A DNA stretch of 64,000 bases from Polaromonas sp. (lineage in GTDB: Bacteria; Pseudomonadota; Gammaproteobacteria; Burkholderiales; Burkholderiaceae_C), in the NCBI RefSeq assembly GCF_029945895.1, contig NZ_JAQSDL010000043.1, forward strand, positions 186,001 to 250,000, in the 5' to 3' direction. This document shows, piece by piece, positions 1 to 7,494 of the stretch (position 1 is its first letter; each line of letters opens with the position of its first letter). The notes under the pieces were generated by a model. That model had not been told where the DNA came from. It did no database searches and was given only the letters and a program-made list of their open reading frames with translations. The translations under genes and the position numbers were made by a program.

Positions 1-224
1 TCCAGAAGCTGCTGGAAAGTGGCGTGAAGAAAAAGGTGTTTCGCGCTGATATTTCCGCACGCAATGTCTACCTGTTGATTGCCGCAACCGGCTATTTCTA
101 CATCTCCAACCGCCACACACTGTCGGCCTTCCTGGGGGAAGACCTGCAGACACCCGAAGCCCTGGCCGACTGGCAGGCTTTCATCACCAGCACCGTGCTG
201 CGCACAGTGAGGCTCAACCCCTGA
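1..224 (+). CDS. TetR-family transcriptional regulator, C-terminal fragment (5' end outside window)
   Basis: The open frame enters the window from the left (frame begins at base 3) and ends at TGA 222-224, giving about the last 73 residues of a protein. The segment 'GYFYISNRHTLSAFLG' is typical of the C-terminal ligand and dimerisation domain of a TetR subgroup whose HTH would lie upstream of base 1. No DNA-binding domain is visible here, so the family call rests on this one conserved stretch. The next gene, an enamidase-like amidohydrolase, starts 56 bases downstream on the same strand and could be its target, but that is inference. Confidence 0.6.
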   Translation, partial: QKLLESGVKKKVFRADISARNVYLLIAATGYFYISNRHTLSAFLGEDLQTPEALADWQAFITSTVLRTVRLNP

Positions 225-280
225 CACCTGCGCGCCGCCAGCGGACACTCCCACCCACGACCTTTGAGAGGGCAAACAAC

Positions 281-1477
281 ATGGCAGAAGCTGTATCGAC
301 CGGAAAATCCGGAAAAGTGGTGATCAGGAACATCGGACTGCTGCTGTCCGGGGACATCGACCAGCCGATTCTGGACGCCGACACGATTGTCGTGAACGAC
401 GGGCTGATCGTCGCCGTCGGCAAGGCCAAGGACTGCAACACCGAGGGCGCGCAGACCATCATCGATGCGCACCAGACCTGTGTCTGCCCGGGCCTGATCG
501 ACAGCCATGTCCATCCGGTCTTCGGGGACTGGACGCCACGGCAAAACCAGATTGGCTGGATTGATTCGACCATGCACGGCGGCGTCACCACCATGATCTC
601 GGCCGGCGAAGTGCACCTGCCCGGCCGGCCCAAGGACATCGTCGGGCTCAAGGCCCTGGCCATCACCGCGCAGCGGGCTTTCGACAACTTCCGACCCGGT
701 GGCGTCAAGGTGCTGGCTGGCGCCCCCATCATCGAAAAAGGCATGGTCGAGGACGATTTCAAACAGCTGGCAGAAGCCGGGGTGACCCTGCTCGGCGAGG
801 TCGGACTGGGCTCGGTCAAGGCCGGCTACGAAGCCAGGGAGATGGTGGCCTGGGCCCGCAAGTACGGCATCCAGAGCACCATCCACACCGGTGGCCCGTC
901 GATTCCCGGCTCCGGCCTGATCGACAAGGACGTGGTGCTGGAAGCCGACGCCGACGTGATCGGCCACATCAACGGCGGCCACACCGCCCTGTCCGAGCAG
1001 CATGTCTGCGAGCTCTGTGAAAAGTCCTCGCGCGCCATCGAGATCGTGCACAACGGCAACGAGAAAGTCGCCATCGCGGCGGCGCAGGCCGCGCTACAGC
1101 TCAAATGCCCGCACCGCGTGATCCTCGGCACGGACGGGCCCGCCGGCTCCGGCGTGCAGCCGCTGGGCATGTTGCGGCTCATCGCCCTGCTGTCCAGCCT
1201 GGGCAACATTCCGGCCGAACTGGCCTTCTGTTTTGCCACCGGCAATACGGCGCGCATTCGCCAGCTCAACTGCGGCCTGATCGAGGTCGGCCGCGATGCC
1301 GACTTCGTGTTCATGGACAAGGCCCAGCATTCATCCGGCCTGAACCTGCTCGACAGCGTCCAGCGCGGCGACATCCCCGGTGTGGGCATGGTGATGATCG
1401 ACGGCATTGTGCGCAGCGGCCGCAGCCGCAACACGCCGCCGGCCACGGACATCCCCAGCGTCGTCACCCCGGCCTGA
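281..1477 (+). CDS. Enamidase-like binuclear-metal amidohydrolase
   Basis: 398-residue cytoplasmic amidohydrolase. Over its whole length it resembles, as I remember it, the enamidase of the anaerobic nicotinate fermentation pathway (hydrolysis of 6-oxo-tetrahydronicotinate to 2-formylglutarate). The metal ligands are readable: H76-x-H78, bridging E173 in 'GEVGLG' (a glutamate instead of the usual carboxylated lysine), H202 in 'HTGG', H229 in 'HINGG' and D285 in 'GTDGP'. The shared blocks 'HGGVTTMISAG', 'PGRPKD', 'SIPGS' and 'SRNTPPA' support the enamidase branch over dihydroorotase or hydantoinase. No other nicotinate genes are adjacent, so the substrate is unknown and may be another cyclic enamide or lactam. 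The ATG at 281 is the first in-frame start. The next gene follows after 15 bases. Confidence 0.8.
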   Translation: MAEAVSTGKSGKVVIRNIGLLLSGDIDQPILDADTIVVNDGLIVAVGKAKDCNTEGAQTIIDAHQTCVCPGLIDSHVHPVFGDWTPRQNQIGWIDSTMHGGVTTMISAGEVHLPGRPKDIVGLKALAITAQRAFDNFRPGGVKVLAGAPIIEKGMVEDDFKQLAEAGVTLLGEVGLGSVKAGYEAREMVAWARKYGIQSTIHTGGPSIPGSGLIDKDVVLEADADVIGHINGGHTALSEQHVCELCEKSSRAIEIVHNGNEKVAIAAAQAALQLKCPHRVILGTDGPAGSGVQPLGMLRLIALLSSLGNIPAELAFCFATGNTARIRQLNCGLIEVGRDADFVFMDKAQHSSGLNLLDSVQRGDIPGVGMVMIDGIVRSGRSRNTPPATDIPSVVTPA

Positions 1478-1492
1478 ACACCGGCGCCCAGC

Positions 1493-2098
1493 ATGCCGCA
1501 TCTGCCGTCTCCGACCAGGGAGGAGCTTGCCCGGCTCGAGCCCCTGGCGCAGCTTGGCTTGCCCGATATTTTTGTGGTCTCGACGCGCCAGCAGGCCGAG
1601 GAGGCCTTCCAGGCACTGGCGGGCAGCACCGTGCTGGGTTTTGACACCGAATCGAAACCCACCTTCTTCCGCGACCAGGTATCCGAGGGCCCGCACGTCG
1701 TGCAGTTTTCCACCCTGCACAAGGCCTGGGTGTTCCAGTTGCATGACGCGGGATGCCGCGACACCGTGTCGGCCCTGCTCGAACTGGAAACAGCCGCCAA
1801 GGTGGGTTTCGGGCTGGCCGGCGACCATCAGCAGATCCGGCGTACGCTGGGTGTCTCGCCGCGCAACGTGCTGGACCTCAACGTCGTGTTCAGGAGCCGC
1901 GGCTACGCGAAAGAGCTCGGCGTCCGCGGAGCGGTGGCCGTGGTGTTCAACCGGCGTTTCATCAAGTCGAGAAAAGCCACCACCTCGAACTGGGCGAACC
2001 GCCAACTCACCGAAAGCCAGATCGTTTATTCAGCCAACGACGCCTGGGCGGCAATCCAGGTCTTTCACGCGCTGGGACTGCCGCCGCCGCAGGCTTGA
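1493..2098 (+). CDS. DEDDy-type 3'-5' exonuclease domain protein
   Basis: 201-residue protein made almost entirely of one RNase D/DNA polymerase I proofreading-type exonuclease domain. The five DEDDy residues are visible: D51 and E53 in 'GFDTES', D111 in 'GLAGDHQQI', and Y179 with D183 in 'YSANDAW'. It lacks the HRDC domains of RNase D, so it belongs with the short stand-alone exonucleases whose substrate (DNA or RNA) is not defined. It begins 15 bases after the amidohydrolase and is probably cotranscribed. Its stop codon touches the left arm of a large inverted repeat (2098-2200). Confidence 0.85.
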   Translation: MPHLPSPTREELARLEPLAQLGLPDIFVVSTRQQAEEAFQALAGSTVLGFDTESKPTFFRDQVSEGPHVVQFSTLHKAWVFQLHDAGCRDTVSALLELETAAKVGFGLAGDHQQIRRTLGVSPRNVLDLNVVFRSRGYAKELGVRGAVAVVFNRRFIKSRKATTSNWANRQLTESQIVYSANDAWAAIQVFHALGLPPPQA

Positions 2099-2200
2099 TT
2101 CCTTTTCTACATCATTCGTGAACGCGAAGGCGAAGCGACGACAGCACAGACGTACGGCTAGCGAAGCCGACAACGTGCACGGATGATTTAGAAATGGAAT
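2098..2200. repeat. 23-bp imperfect terminal inverted repeats flanking a 57-bp core
   Basis: Left arm 2098-2120 (starts ATTCC, ends TTCGTG) pairs with right arm 2178-2200 (starts CACGGATG, ends GGAAT). 20 of 23 positions are complementary. The core contains a small internal hairpin, CGGCT-AGCGA-AGCCG, around 2156-2170. It sits between two convergent genes and has no T-run. The shape is that of a MITE-like or large palindromic intergenic element. I saw no second copy in this window. Confidence 0.6.
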
Positions 2201-2205
2201 GAGGC

Positions 2206-2505
2206 TCAAGCGGCCACGAAACGCTGCCTGAAGGCGGCGCAGAACTGCGGGCTGCCGCCCATCGACAGGGTCAGCGTGTACCAGCGCTCGCCCGCCTCCT
2301 CTTCCTGCTCCTGCAGATTGAAGTCCCACTCCCCGCCATCGTCCAGCGGCGCCTGCAGGCCGGGAAAGGCCGAATGCGCCCACTCCAGCACCTGCACGAT
2401 TTCCGCGCGAACGGCCGCCACCTGGTCGGGCCGGACCGACGCCATGGCGTCAAAAGTCCCCACACCCTGCGCGTCTTCGCTGTAGTCGAACTCGAGAAAA
2501 TGCAA
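2206..2505 (-). CDS. Conserved hypothetical protein, 99 aa
   Basis: Small acidic protein ('FDYSEDAQGVGTFDAMASV', 'WDFNLQEQEEE', 'LTLSMGGSPQF'). It has no membrane segment and no motif I can tie to a function. The only visible start is TTG at 2505; the frame stays open upstream and reads plausibly (FVLKLPL before the TTG) without a better start codon, so the N-terminus is uncertain. It begins 8 bases after the DUF6172 gene on the same strand, so the two form a likely two-gene operon, convergent with the exonuclease gene. Confidence 0.6.
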   Translation of the reverse strand: MHFLEFDYSEDAQGVGTFDAMASVRPDQVAAVRAEIVQVLEWAHSAFPGLQAPLDDGGEWDFNLQEQEEEAGERWYTLTLSMGGSPQFCAAFRQRFVAA

Positions 2506-2513
2506 GGGAAGCT

Positions 2514-2846
2514 TCAGGACGAAGCGTCCTGCCCATCCCTGCTTTCTTCGGGTACGCCAACGGGCCTGGCCGTGCGGCGCCCCTCTTTGGCGAGCAGTTC
2601 GAGGTAAAACGCAGCGCCGCCTTCCGCGGCAAGCGCGTCGATCAAGCCCATGATGGTCGCAAAATGCACCACGGCGGCCGTTTCCGGGCTGCTGCCGAAA
2701 CGGCAGTCGAAATCCCAGTAGTCCACGCCCTCGGGCAGCGGCACGCGGCGCTGCCTTTTGACGTATTTGCGGATGTCGTGCTTGACGGCGTCGAGCACGC
2801 GATCCCGGTTTTTGCCTTCGATGTTGAGCTGGAATGTCTTTTTCAC
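2514..2846 (-). CDS. DUF6172 family protein
   Basis: 110-residue protein with the pattern I recognise as DUF6172: an N-terminal 'MKKTFQL', a basic middle 'DIRKYVKRQRRVPLPEGVDYWDFDCRFG', and C-terminal 'FYLELLAKEGRRTARPV'. Function is unknown. The block 'DYWDFDCRFG' and the charged segment before it are the most conserved parts of the family as I remember it. The start is GTG at 2846 with AAGG a few bases upstream. It is transcribed divergently from the RhlE-type helicase gene. Confidence 0.7.
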   Translation of the reverse strand: MKKTFQLNIEGKNRDRVLDAVKHDIRKYVKRQRRVPLPEGVDYWDFDCRFGSSPETAAVVHFATIMGLIDALAAEGGAAFYLELLAKEGRRTARPVGVPEESRDGQDASS

Positions 2847-2987
2847 GCTTGCCTTTCGGGGGGTCTGGTATCAGCCCGGACGGACGTGATTCGCAAGCCT
2901 TCGATTATGCGGCCCCGACGGCGGCCCCTTGTGGCGCAACAGCTTAAACTGGGCCTTTGCCGCCGCCCCCTCACAAAGCCCTACTTC

Positions 2988-4238
2988 ATGCCTTTTTCTT
3001 CCCTGGGCCTGTCCCCCGCCCTGATACATGCCGTCAGCAACAAGGGTTATCTGGCGCCCACACCGGTTCAGGCCGCCGCCATCCCCGCCATCCTGCAGGG
3101 CCGGGACGTGCTGGGTTCGGCGCAAACCGGTTCTGGCAAGACGGCGGCCTTTGTGCTGCCGCTGCTGCAGCAACTGCTGACCGGCCCGCACGAGAAGCCG
3201 CGCAGGGTACGTGCGCTGGTCCTGGTTCCCACACGCGAACTTGCGGCGCAGGTTGGCGAGACCGTCCGCAGCCTGGCGCAGCAGCTGCCGCAGGCCCTGA
3301 AGGTGGCGACTGTGTTTGGCGGCGTGTCCATCAACCCGCAGATGATGAACCTGCGCGGCGGGGCCGACATCGTGGTCGCCACCCCCGGCCGGCTGCTGGA
3401 CCTGGTGGACCACAACGCACTGGTGCTAACCAGCGTCACGGCGCTGGTGCTGGACGAAGCCGACCGCCTTTTCGAGCTCGGTTTCGCCGACGAACTCCGG
3501 CGCGTCCTCGCCCTGCTCGCGCCGCAGCGCCAGAACCTGTTTTTCTCGGCCACCCTGCCGCCCGCCGTGCAGGCCCTGGCGCAGACGCTGCTGCGCGAGC
3601 CGGTCCGCATCGACGTGCTGGCCGGGCCCGAGCAGGCACCCGACATCGTGCAGCGGGCCATTGCCGTGGACGCCGGCCGGCGCACCCAGCTGCTGCGCCA
3701 CCTGATCCAGACCAAGGGCTGGCGCCGCGTGCTGGTCTTCGTGGCCACCAAACATGCGGCCGAAATCGTGGCCGACAAGCTGCGCAAGGTGCGGATCAAC
3801 GCCGAACCCTTTCACGGCGAGCTGAGCCAGGGCAAACGCACGCAGGTGCTGGCCGACTTCAAGGCCTCGCGGCTCAAGGTGGTGATCGCCACCGATGTCG
3901 CGGCCCGCGGCCTGGACATTGAGCAGCTGCCGGTGGTGGTGAACTACGACCTGCCGCGTTCGGCGGTGGAATACATTCACCGTATTGGCCGCACCGGCCG
4001 CGCCGGGGAAAGCGGCGGCGCCCTGAGTTTTGTCAGCGCCGACACACTGGCGCACTGGCGCCTGATCGAAAAACGCCAGCAGCTGAGCCTGCCGCTCGAG
4101 CAGATCGAAGGCTTTGAACCGCTGCAGGTGCAGGTATCGACTGACGAGGCCGGCAGCCCGCCTGCGACGGGCGGCATCAAGGGCAAACGCCCCAGCAAGA
4201 AAGACAAACTCCGGGCCGCCGCAGCGCGAGGAGACTAG
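2988..4238 (+). CDS. rhlE: DEAD-box ATP-dependent RNA helicase, RhlE type
   Basis: 416-residue DEAD-box helicase. Readable motifs: Q-motif 'F..LGLSPALIHAV..KGY..PTPVQ' (3-28), Walker A AQTGSGKT (45-52), PTREL (81-85), DEAD (156-159), SAT (187-189) and HRIGRTGRAG (331-340). A short basic tail (KGKRPSKKDKLR) fits the RhlE branch involved in ribosome assembly or RNA turnover. The open frame runs upstream to about 2664, but that part overlaps the DUF6172 gene on the other strand and lacks helicase features. ATG 2988, just before the Q-motif, is therefore the chosen start. It ends 5 bases from a convergent small gene. Confidence 0.9.
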   Translation: MPFSSLGLSPALIHAVSNKGYLAPTPVQAAAIPAILQGRDVLGSAQTGSGKTAAFVLPLLQQLLTGPHEKPRRVRALVLVPTRELAAQVGETVRSLAQQLPQALKVATVFGGVSINPQMMNLRGGADIVVATPGRLLDLVDHNALVLTSVTALVLDEADRLFELGFADELRRVLALLAPQRQNLFFSATLPPAVQALAQTLLREPVRIDVLAGPEQAPDIVQRAIAVDAGRRTQLLRHLIQTKGWRRVLVFVATKHAAEIVADKLRKVRINAEPFHGELSQGKRTQVLADFKASRLKVVIATDVAARGLDIEQLPVVVNYDLPRSAVEYIHRIGRTGRAGESGGALSFVSADTLAHWRLIEKRQQLSLPLEQIEGFEPLQVQVSTDEAGSPPATGGIKGKRPSKKDKLRAAAARGD

Positions 4239-4243
4239 GTTTT

Positions 4244-4480
4244 TCAGTGACCGGCGCCGTTGACGCTGGTGATCGCATATCCTTTTTCGGCAATTTGCTG
4301 CTCGGGGCGCGGAATCGCGTACTGGCTGATCCTCTCGGCGCTGGCACCCATTTCCACCGCCCTGGCTTCGGTCTCCCAATCACTGTTCGTGGCCTCCTCG
4401 GGAATCAGCCGCCCTTCGGGCACGGCGAGGTAGGAAAACTGGCGATTGGCTTCGGCCCGGCGGTAAATGTCGACACGCAT
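4244..4480 (-). CDS. DUF6139 family protein, 78 aa
   Basis: Small protein starting 'MRVDIYRRAEANRQFSYLAVPEG', which I recognise as the Burkholderiales family DUF6139; function unknown. ATG 4480 is chosen over an upstream in-frame ATG at 4513 because an AGGAGA Shine-Dalgarno lies 4 bases before it and the family begins with MRVDIYRR. The stop codon is 5 bases from the convergent helicase stop, so the two transcripts probably overlap. Confidence 0.75.
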   Translation of the reverse strand: MRVDIYRRAEANRQFSYLAVPEGRLIPEEATNSDWETEARAVEMGASAERISQYAIPRPEQQIAEKGYAITSVNGAGH

Positions 4481-4626
4481 GAGGTCTCCTTGGCAGATGG
4501 CTGAGTCCTCCACCTTACCCCCGCCCGGCTCCCGCCTGGCGGAAAGCCCCTGCTGGGTACCCGGACTCCCCTGCGTGGCTGGTCTGGCACGGACGGACGA
4601 TCCCGCCGCGGGATCTCACACACTCC

Positions 4627-4690
4627 TTTTTTGATAGCTGTCTGCGCTTGTACATCAAGGGCTGGAGTCGTTTTTTGCCATAAGAATCAG
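4627..4690 (+). repeat. Dispersed intergenic repeat, family A, copy 1
   Basis: AT-rich flank, then 'gatagctgtctgcgcttg', 'catcaagggctggag' and 'ttttttgccataag'. It shares this order of blocks with five other intergenic sites in the window (11894, 14228, 34464, 39909, 43541). It lies in the gap upstream of the SDR gene. The rest of that gap (4481-4804) shows nothing I recognise. Confidence 0.65.
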
Positions 4691-4804
4691 GCGTCTGCCG
4701 CCCCGGGCCGTGCAGCGCAGACACGCAGGCGACGCCTTCGCCGCCCCAGGGGCGATAAGCTGCCTGGCAAGCCTTCACCTCACCACCCCAGCCAGGAGCC
4801 TGCC

Positions 4805-5569
4805 ATGAACGATCTTTTTTCCCTCCAGGGCCGCACGGCGCTGATCACCGGCGGGTCGCGCGGCATCGGCCGCATGATTGCCGCCGGCTTCCTGGCGCAG
4901 GGCGCGCGGGTCTACATCTCGGCGCGCAAGGCCGCGGCCTGCGACCAGACCGCCAGGGAACTGGCCAGCCTGGGACACTGCGTGTCGCTGCCCGCCGATG
5001 TTTCGACGGTCGAGGGGGCCAGGGGCCTGGCCGCGGCTTACGGTGCGCTCGAACCGCAGCTCGACATCCTGGTCAACAACGCCGGCGCCGCCTGGGGCGC
5101 CCCGTTTGACGAGTTTCCCGAAAGCGGCTGGGACAAGGTGATGGACCTGAACCTCAAGACGCCCTTCTTCCTGACGCAGGCACTGATCACGGCCCTGCGC
5201 AAGTCCGGTGAGCAGCGCCCGGCCAAGGTCATCAACATTGCCTCCATCGACGGCATTTCCGTCAACCCCATGGAAACCTACTCCTATGCGGCGAGCAAGG
5301 CCGGCCTGATCCAGCTGACCCGGCGCATGGCCTTGCGCCTGATCCAGGACAACATCGTGGTCAGCGCGATCGCCCCCGGCGCCTTCGCCTCGGACATGAA
5401 CAAGGACGCCCGTGACCATGGCGAGGCGGTCGCCGCGCGCATCCCGGCCGGCCGTGTCGGGCAGGACGCCGACATGGCCGGCGCCGCCATCTACCTGGCC
5501 TCGCGCGCTGGCGACTACGTGGTCGGCTCCACGCTGGTGGTCGATGGCGGCGTGACCCACGCACGCTAA
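4805..5569 (+). CDS. SDR-family NAD(P)-dependent oxidoreductase, RhlG/FabG-like
   Basis: 254-residue classical short-chain dehydrogenase. The nucleotide motif TGGSRGIG is at 15-22, NNAG at 91-94, catalytic S147, and Y161-x3-K165 in 'YAASK'. The segments 'ISARKAAACDQTARELASLGHCVSLPADVS' and 'INIASIDGIS' resemble RhlG, a beta-ketoacyl reductase-like enzyme, more than FabG itself; the physiological substrate cannot be read. The R of TGGSRG and the following ISARK suggest NADPH preference. ATG 4805 is preferred to upstream alternatives because the fold begins immediately after it. The gene is monocistronic as far as I can see. Confidence 0.8.
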   Translation: MNDLFSLQGRTALITGGSRGIGRMIAAGFLAQGARVYISARKAAACDQTARELASLGHCVSLPADVSTVEGARGLAAAYGALEPQLDILVNNAGAAWGAPFDEFPESGWDKVMDLNLKTPFFLTQALITALRKSGEQRPAKVINIASIDGISVNPMETYSYAASKAGLIQLTRRMALRLIQDNIVVSAIAPGAFASDMNKDARDHGEAVAARIPAGRVGQDADMAGAAIYLASRAGDYVVGSTLVVDGGVTHAR

Positions 5570-5820
5570 AAGGCCGACACCCGTTCTGCAGAAAACCGGC
5601 CAGCGCGGGCGGCCGCCTATTCTGACAAAACCCTGACGCAGCCGCCGGCCCGCCCCATGCTTGAGGCGGCTTGCCCTGCGTGTTTTTCCTCCGGTAGCCC
5701 GGCACGTAAAACTACCTAAGTCCTAACCCGCTCACGCGCCACAACGCGACTCGTTAGCATGCAGTTCTCTGTGACGGGCCCGTGCGCCCGCCATTTCAAT
5801 GTCTGTAGCCGGAGAGCAAT
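5570..5820. other. Intergenic region upstream of the ABC importer operon
   Basis: About 250 bases without an open frame of coding character. I see no terminator with a T-run, no repeat of the two families found elsewhere and no operator I can name. The promoter of the livG-type gene at 5821 must lie here, but I cannot place -35/-10 hexamers confidently. Confidence 0.4.
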
Positions 5821-6594
5821 TTGTCAGCGGAGTTCATTCTTGAAACGCGTGGGTTGACCAAGGAATTCAAGGGATTCGTGGCCGTCAACCAGGTGGACCT
5901 GAAAGTCCAGCGCGGCCATATCCACGCGTTGATCGGGCCCAACGGCGCGGGCAAAACCACTTTCTTCAACCTGCTGACCAAATTTCTGCACCCGACCACC
6001 GGCACCATCCTGTTCAACGGCAACGACATCACGACCGAAAAGCCGGCGCAGACGGCAAGGCGCGGCATTGTCCGTTCCTTCCAGATTTCGGCGGTGTTTC
6101 CGCACATGACCGTGCTGGAAAATGTGCGCGCGGCGCTGCAGCGCAACCTGGGCACCTCGTTTCATTTCTGGAAAGCCGAGAGCACGCTGTTTCCCCTGCA
6201 TGAACGCGCCCGCCAGCTGCTGGCCGAGGTGGACCTGCAGGACTTCGCCGACGAGCTGACCGTCAACCTGCCCTACGGCCGAAAACGGGCACTGGAACTG
6301 GCCACCACCCTGGCGCTCGAACCCGAGCTGATGCTGCTCGACGAACCGACACAGGGCATGGGCCACGAAGACGTGGACCGCGTGACCCAGCTGATCAAGA
6401 AGGTTTCTGCCGGGCGCACCATCCTGATGGTGGAACACAACATGAACGTGGTGTCGTCGATTGCCGACCGCATCACGGTGCTGCAGCGCGGCGCCATCAT
6501 TGCCGACGGGCCGTACGCCGAAGTGTCCAAAAACCCGCTGGTGATCGAGGCCTACATGGGCACGACCAACACCGAACTGCAGGGAGCGCACTAG
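5821..6594 (+). CDS. livG: Branched-chain amino acid-type ABC importer, ATP-binding protein (LivG type)
   Basis: 257-residue ABC ATPase, first gene of a five-gene HAAT-type importer. Walker A is GPNGAGKT (39-46) and Walker B is 'LMLLDEPTQG', with the switch His in 'LMVEHNM'. The signature region reads LPYGRKR rather than LSGGQ, which is common in the LivG branch. The start codon is TTG at 5821, 5 bases after a GGAGAG ribosome site. The protein should sit on the cytoplasmic face of the LivH/LivM-type permeases encoded at 8779 and 9667. Substrate could be branched-chain amino acids, amides, urea or aromatic acids; the ATPase does not tell. Confidence 0.85.
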   Translation: MSAEFILETRGLTKEFKGFVAVNQVDLKVQRGHIHALIGPNGAGKTTFFNLLTKFLHPTTGTILFNGNDITTEKPAQTARRGIVRSFQISAVFPHMTVLENVRAALQRNLGTSFHFWKAESTLFPLHERARQLLAEVDLQDFADELTVNLPYGRKRALELATTLALEPELMLLDEPTQGMGHEDVDRVTQLIKKVSAGRTILMVEHNMNVVSSIADRITVLQRGAIIADGPYAEVSKNPLVIEAYMGTTNTELQGAH

Positions 6595-6598
6595 ATGT

Positions 6599-6720
6599 TG
6601 ACCCCCACGCTTTTCACTGCGTGTAATACGCTGACCCCCGAGGGGGCGCTGCGCCTGCAGGCCGGCGGAGCCGGTTCCGCGGCCCCTGCTGGCAAAGAGG
6701 GCTCCCTCACCATTCTCGGG
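6599..6720 (+). repeat. Dispersed repeat, family B, between livG and livF
   Basis: The gap between the two ATPase genes contains 'cacgcttttcactgcgtg' followed by 'cgctgacccccgagggggcgc' and 'ggagccggttccgcgg'. The 'gagggggcgc ... agccggttccgcg' order recurs at 38890-39060 inside the NodIJ operon, and a shorter form in the opposite orientation lies at 26337-26393. The first block can form a short hairpin (CACGC...GCGTG). It interrupts an otherwise tightly spaced operon. Confidence 0.65.
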
Positions 6721-6728
6721 AGCTTCGC

Positions 6729-7433
6729 ATGACCAAAGAACTCCTGAAAATCGAGAACCTGCACGCCTGGTATGGCGAGTCACACATCCTGCATGGCGTC
6801 AACCTGACGGTGCACGAAGGCGAGGTGGTGACGCTGCTGGGCCGCAACGGCGCCGGTCGCACCACGACCATGCGCGCCATTGTCGGCCTGACCGGCTCGC
6901 GCAAGGGCTCGATCCGCATCAACGGTGAAGAAACCATCAAACTGGCGCCGCACAAGGTGGCACACATGGGGGTGGGTTACTGCCCTGAAGAACGCGGCAT
7001 CTTCGCCAGCCTGACGGCCGAGGAAAACCTGATGCTGCCGCCCACACTGGCACCGGGCGGGATGAGTATTGACGAAATCTACGCCATGTTTCCCAACCTG
7101 AAAGAGCGCGCATCCAGCCCCGGCACGCGCCTGTCGGGCGGCGAGCAGCAGATGCTGGCCGTGGCACGTATCCTGCGCACCGGCGCGCGCCTGCTGCTGC
7201 TCGATGAAATCTCCGAAGGCCTGGCGCCCGTCATCGTGCAAAAGCTCGCCGAGATGATTCTCACGCTCAAGGCCAAGGGTTACACCATCGTGCTGGTCGA
7301 GCAGAACTTCCGCTTCGCCGCGCCGCTGGCCGACCGCTTCTACGTCATGGAGCACGGCACCATCGTCAAGCAGTTTGCGCAGAACGAGCTGACCCAGAAC
7401 ATGGGCATGCTGCAGGAATACCTCGGCGTCTGA
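6729..7433 (+). CDS. livF: Branched-chain amino acid-type ABC importer, ATP-binding protein (LivF type)
   Basis: 234-residue ABC ATPase, second nucleotide-binding subunit of the importer. The signature LSGGEQQ is intact at 135-141 and Walker B is 'LLLLDEISEGLAP'. The Walker A motif reads GRNGAGRT at 38-45: the invariant lysine is arginine (codon CGC at about 6858-6860). If this subunit has weak ATPase activity, the LivG partner, whose lysine is intact, could carry the power stroke, as in ABC proteins with one degenerate site. I have a recollection that a subset of Burkholderiales LivF proteins share this change, so it may be a conserved variant rather than a defect. Confidence 0.85.
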   Translation: MTKELLKIENLHAWYGESHILHGVNLTVHEGEVVTLLGRNGAGRTTTMRAIVGLTGSRKGSIRINGEETIKLAPHKVAHMGVGYCPEERGIFASLTAEENLMLPPTLAPGGMSIDEIYAMFPNLKERASSPGTRLSGGEQQMLAVARILRTGARLLLLDEISEGLAPVIVQKLAEMILTLKAKGYTIVLVEQNFRFAAPLADRFYVMEHGTIVKQFAQNELTQNMGMLQEYLGV

Positions 7434-7494
7434 CCGCAGCCAGGCCAGACCCTTTCCCCTTTTTTCGTTTTCGACCACAACCCAAGGAGACTCC

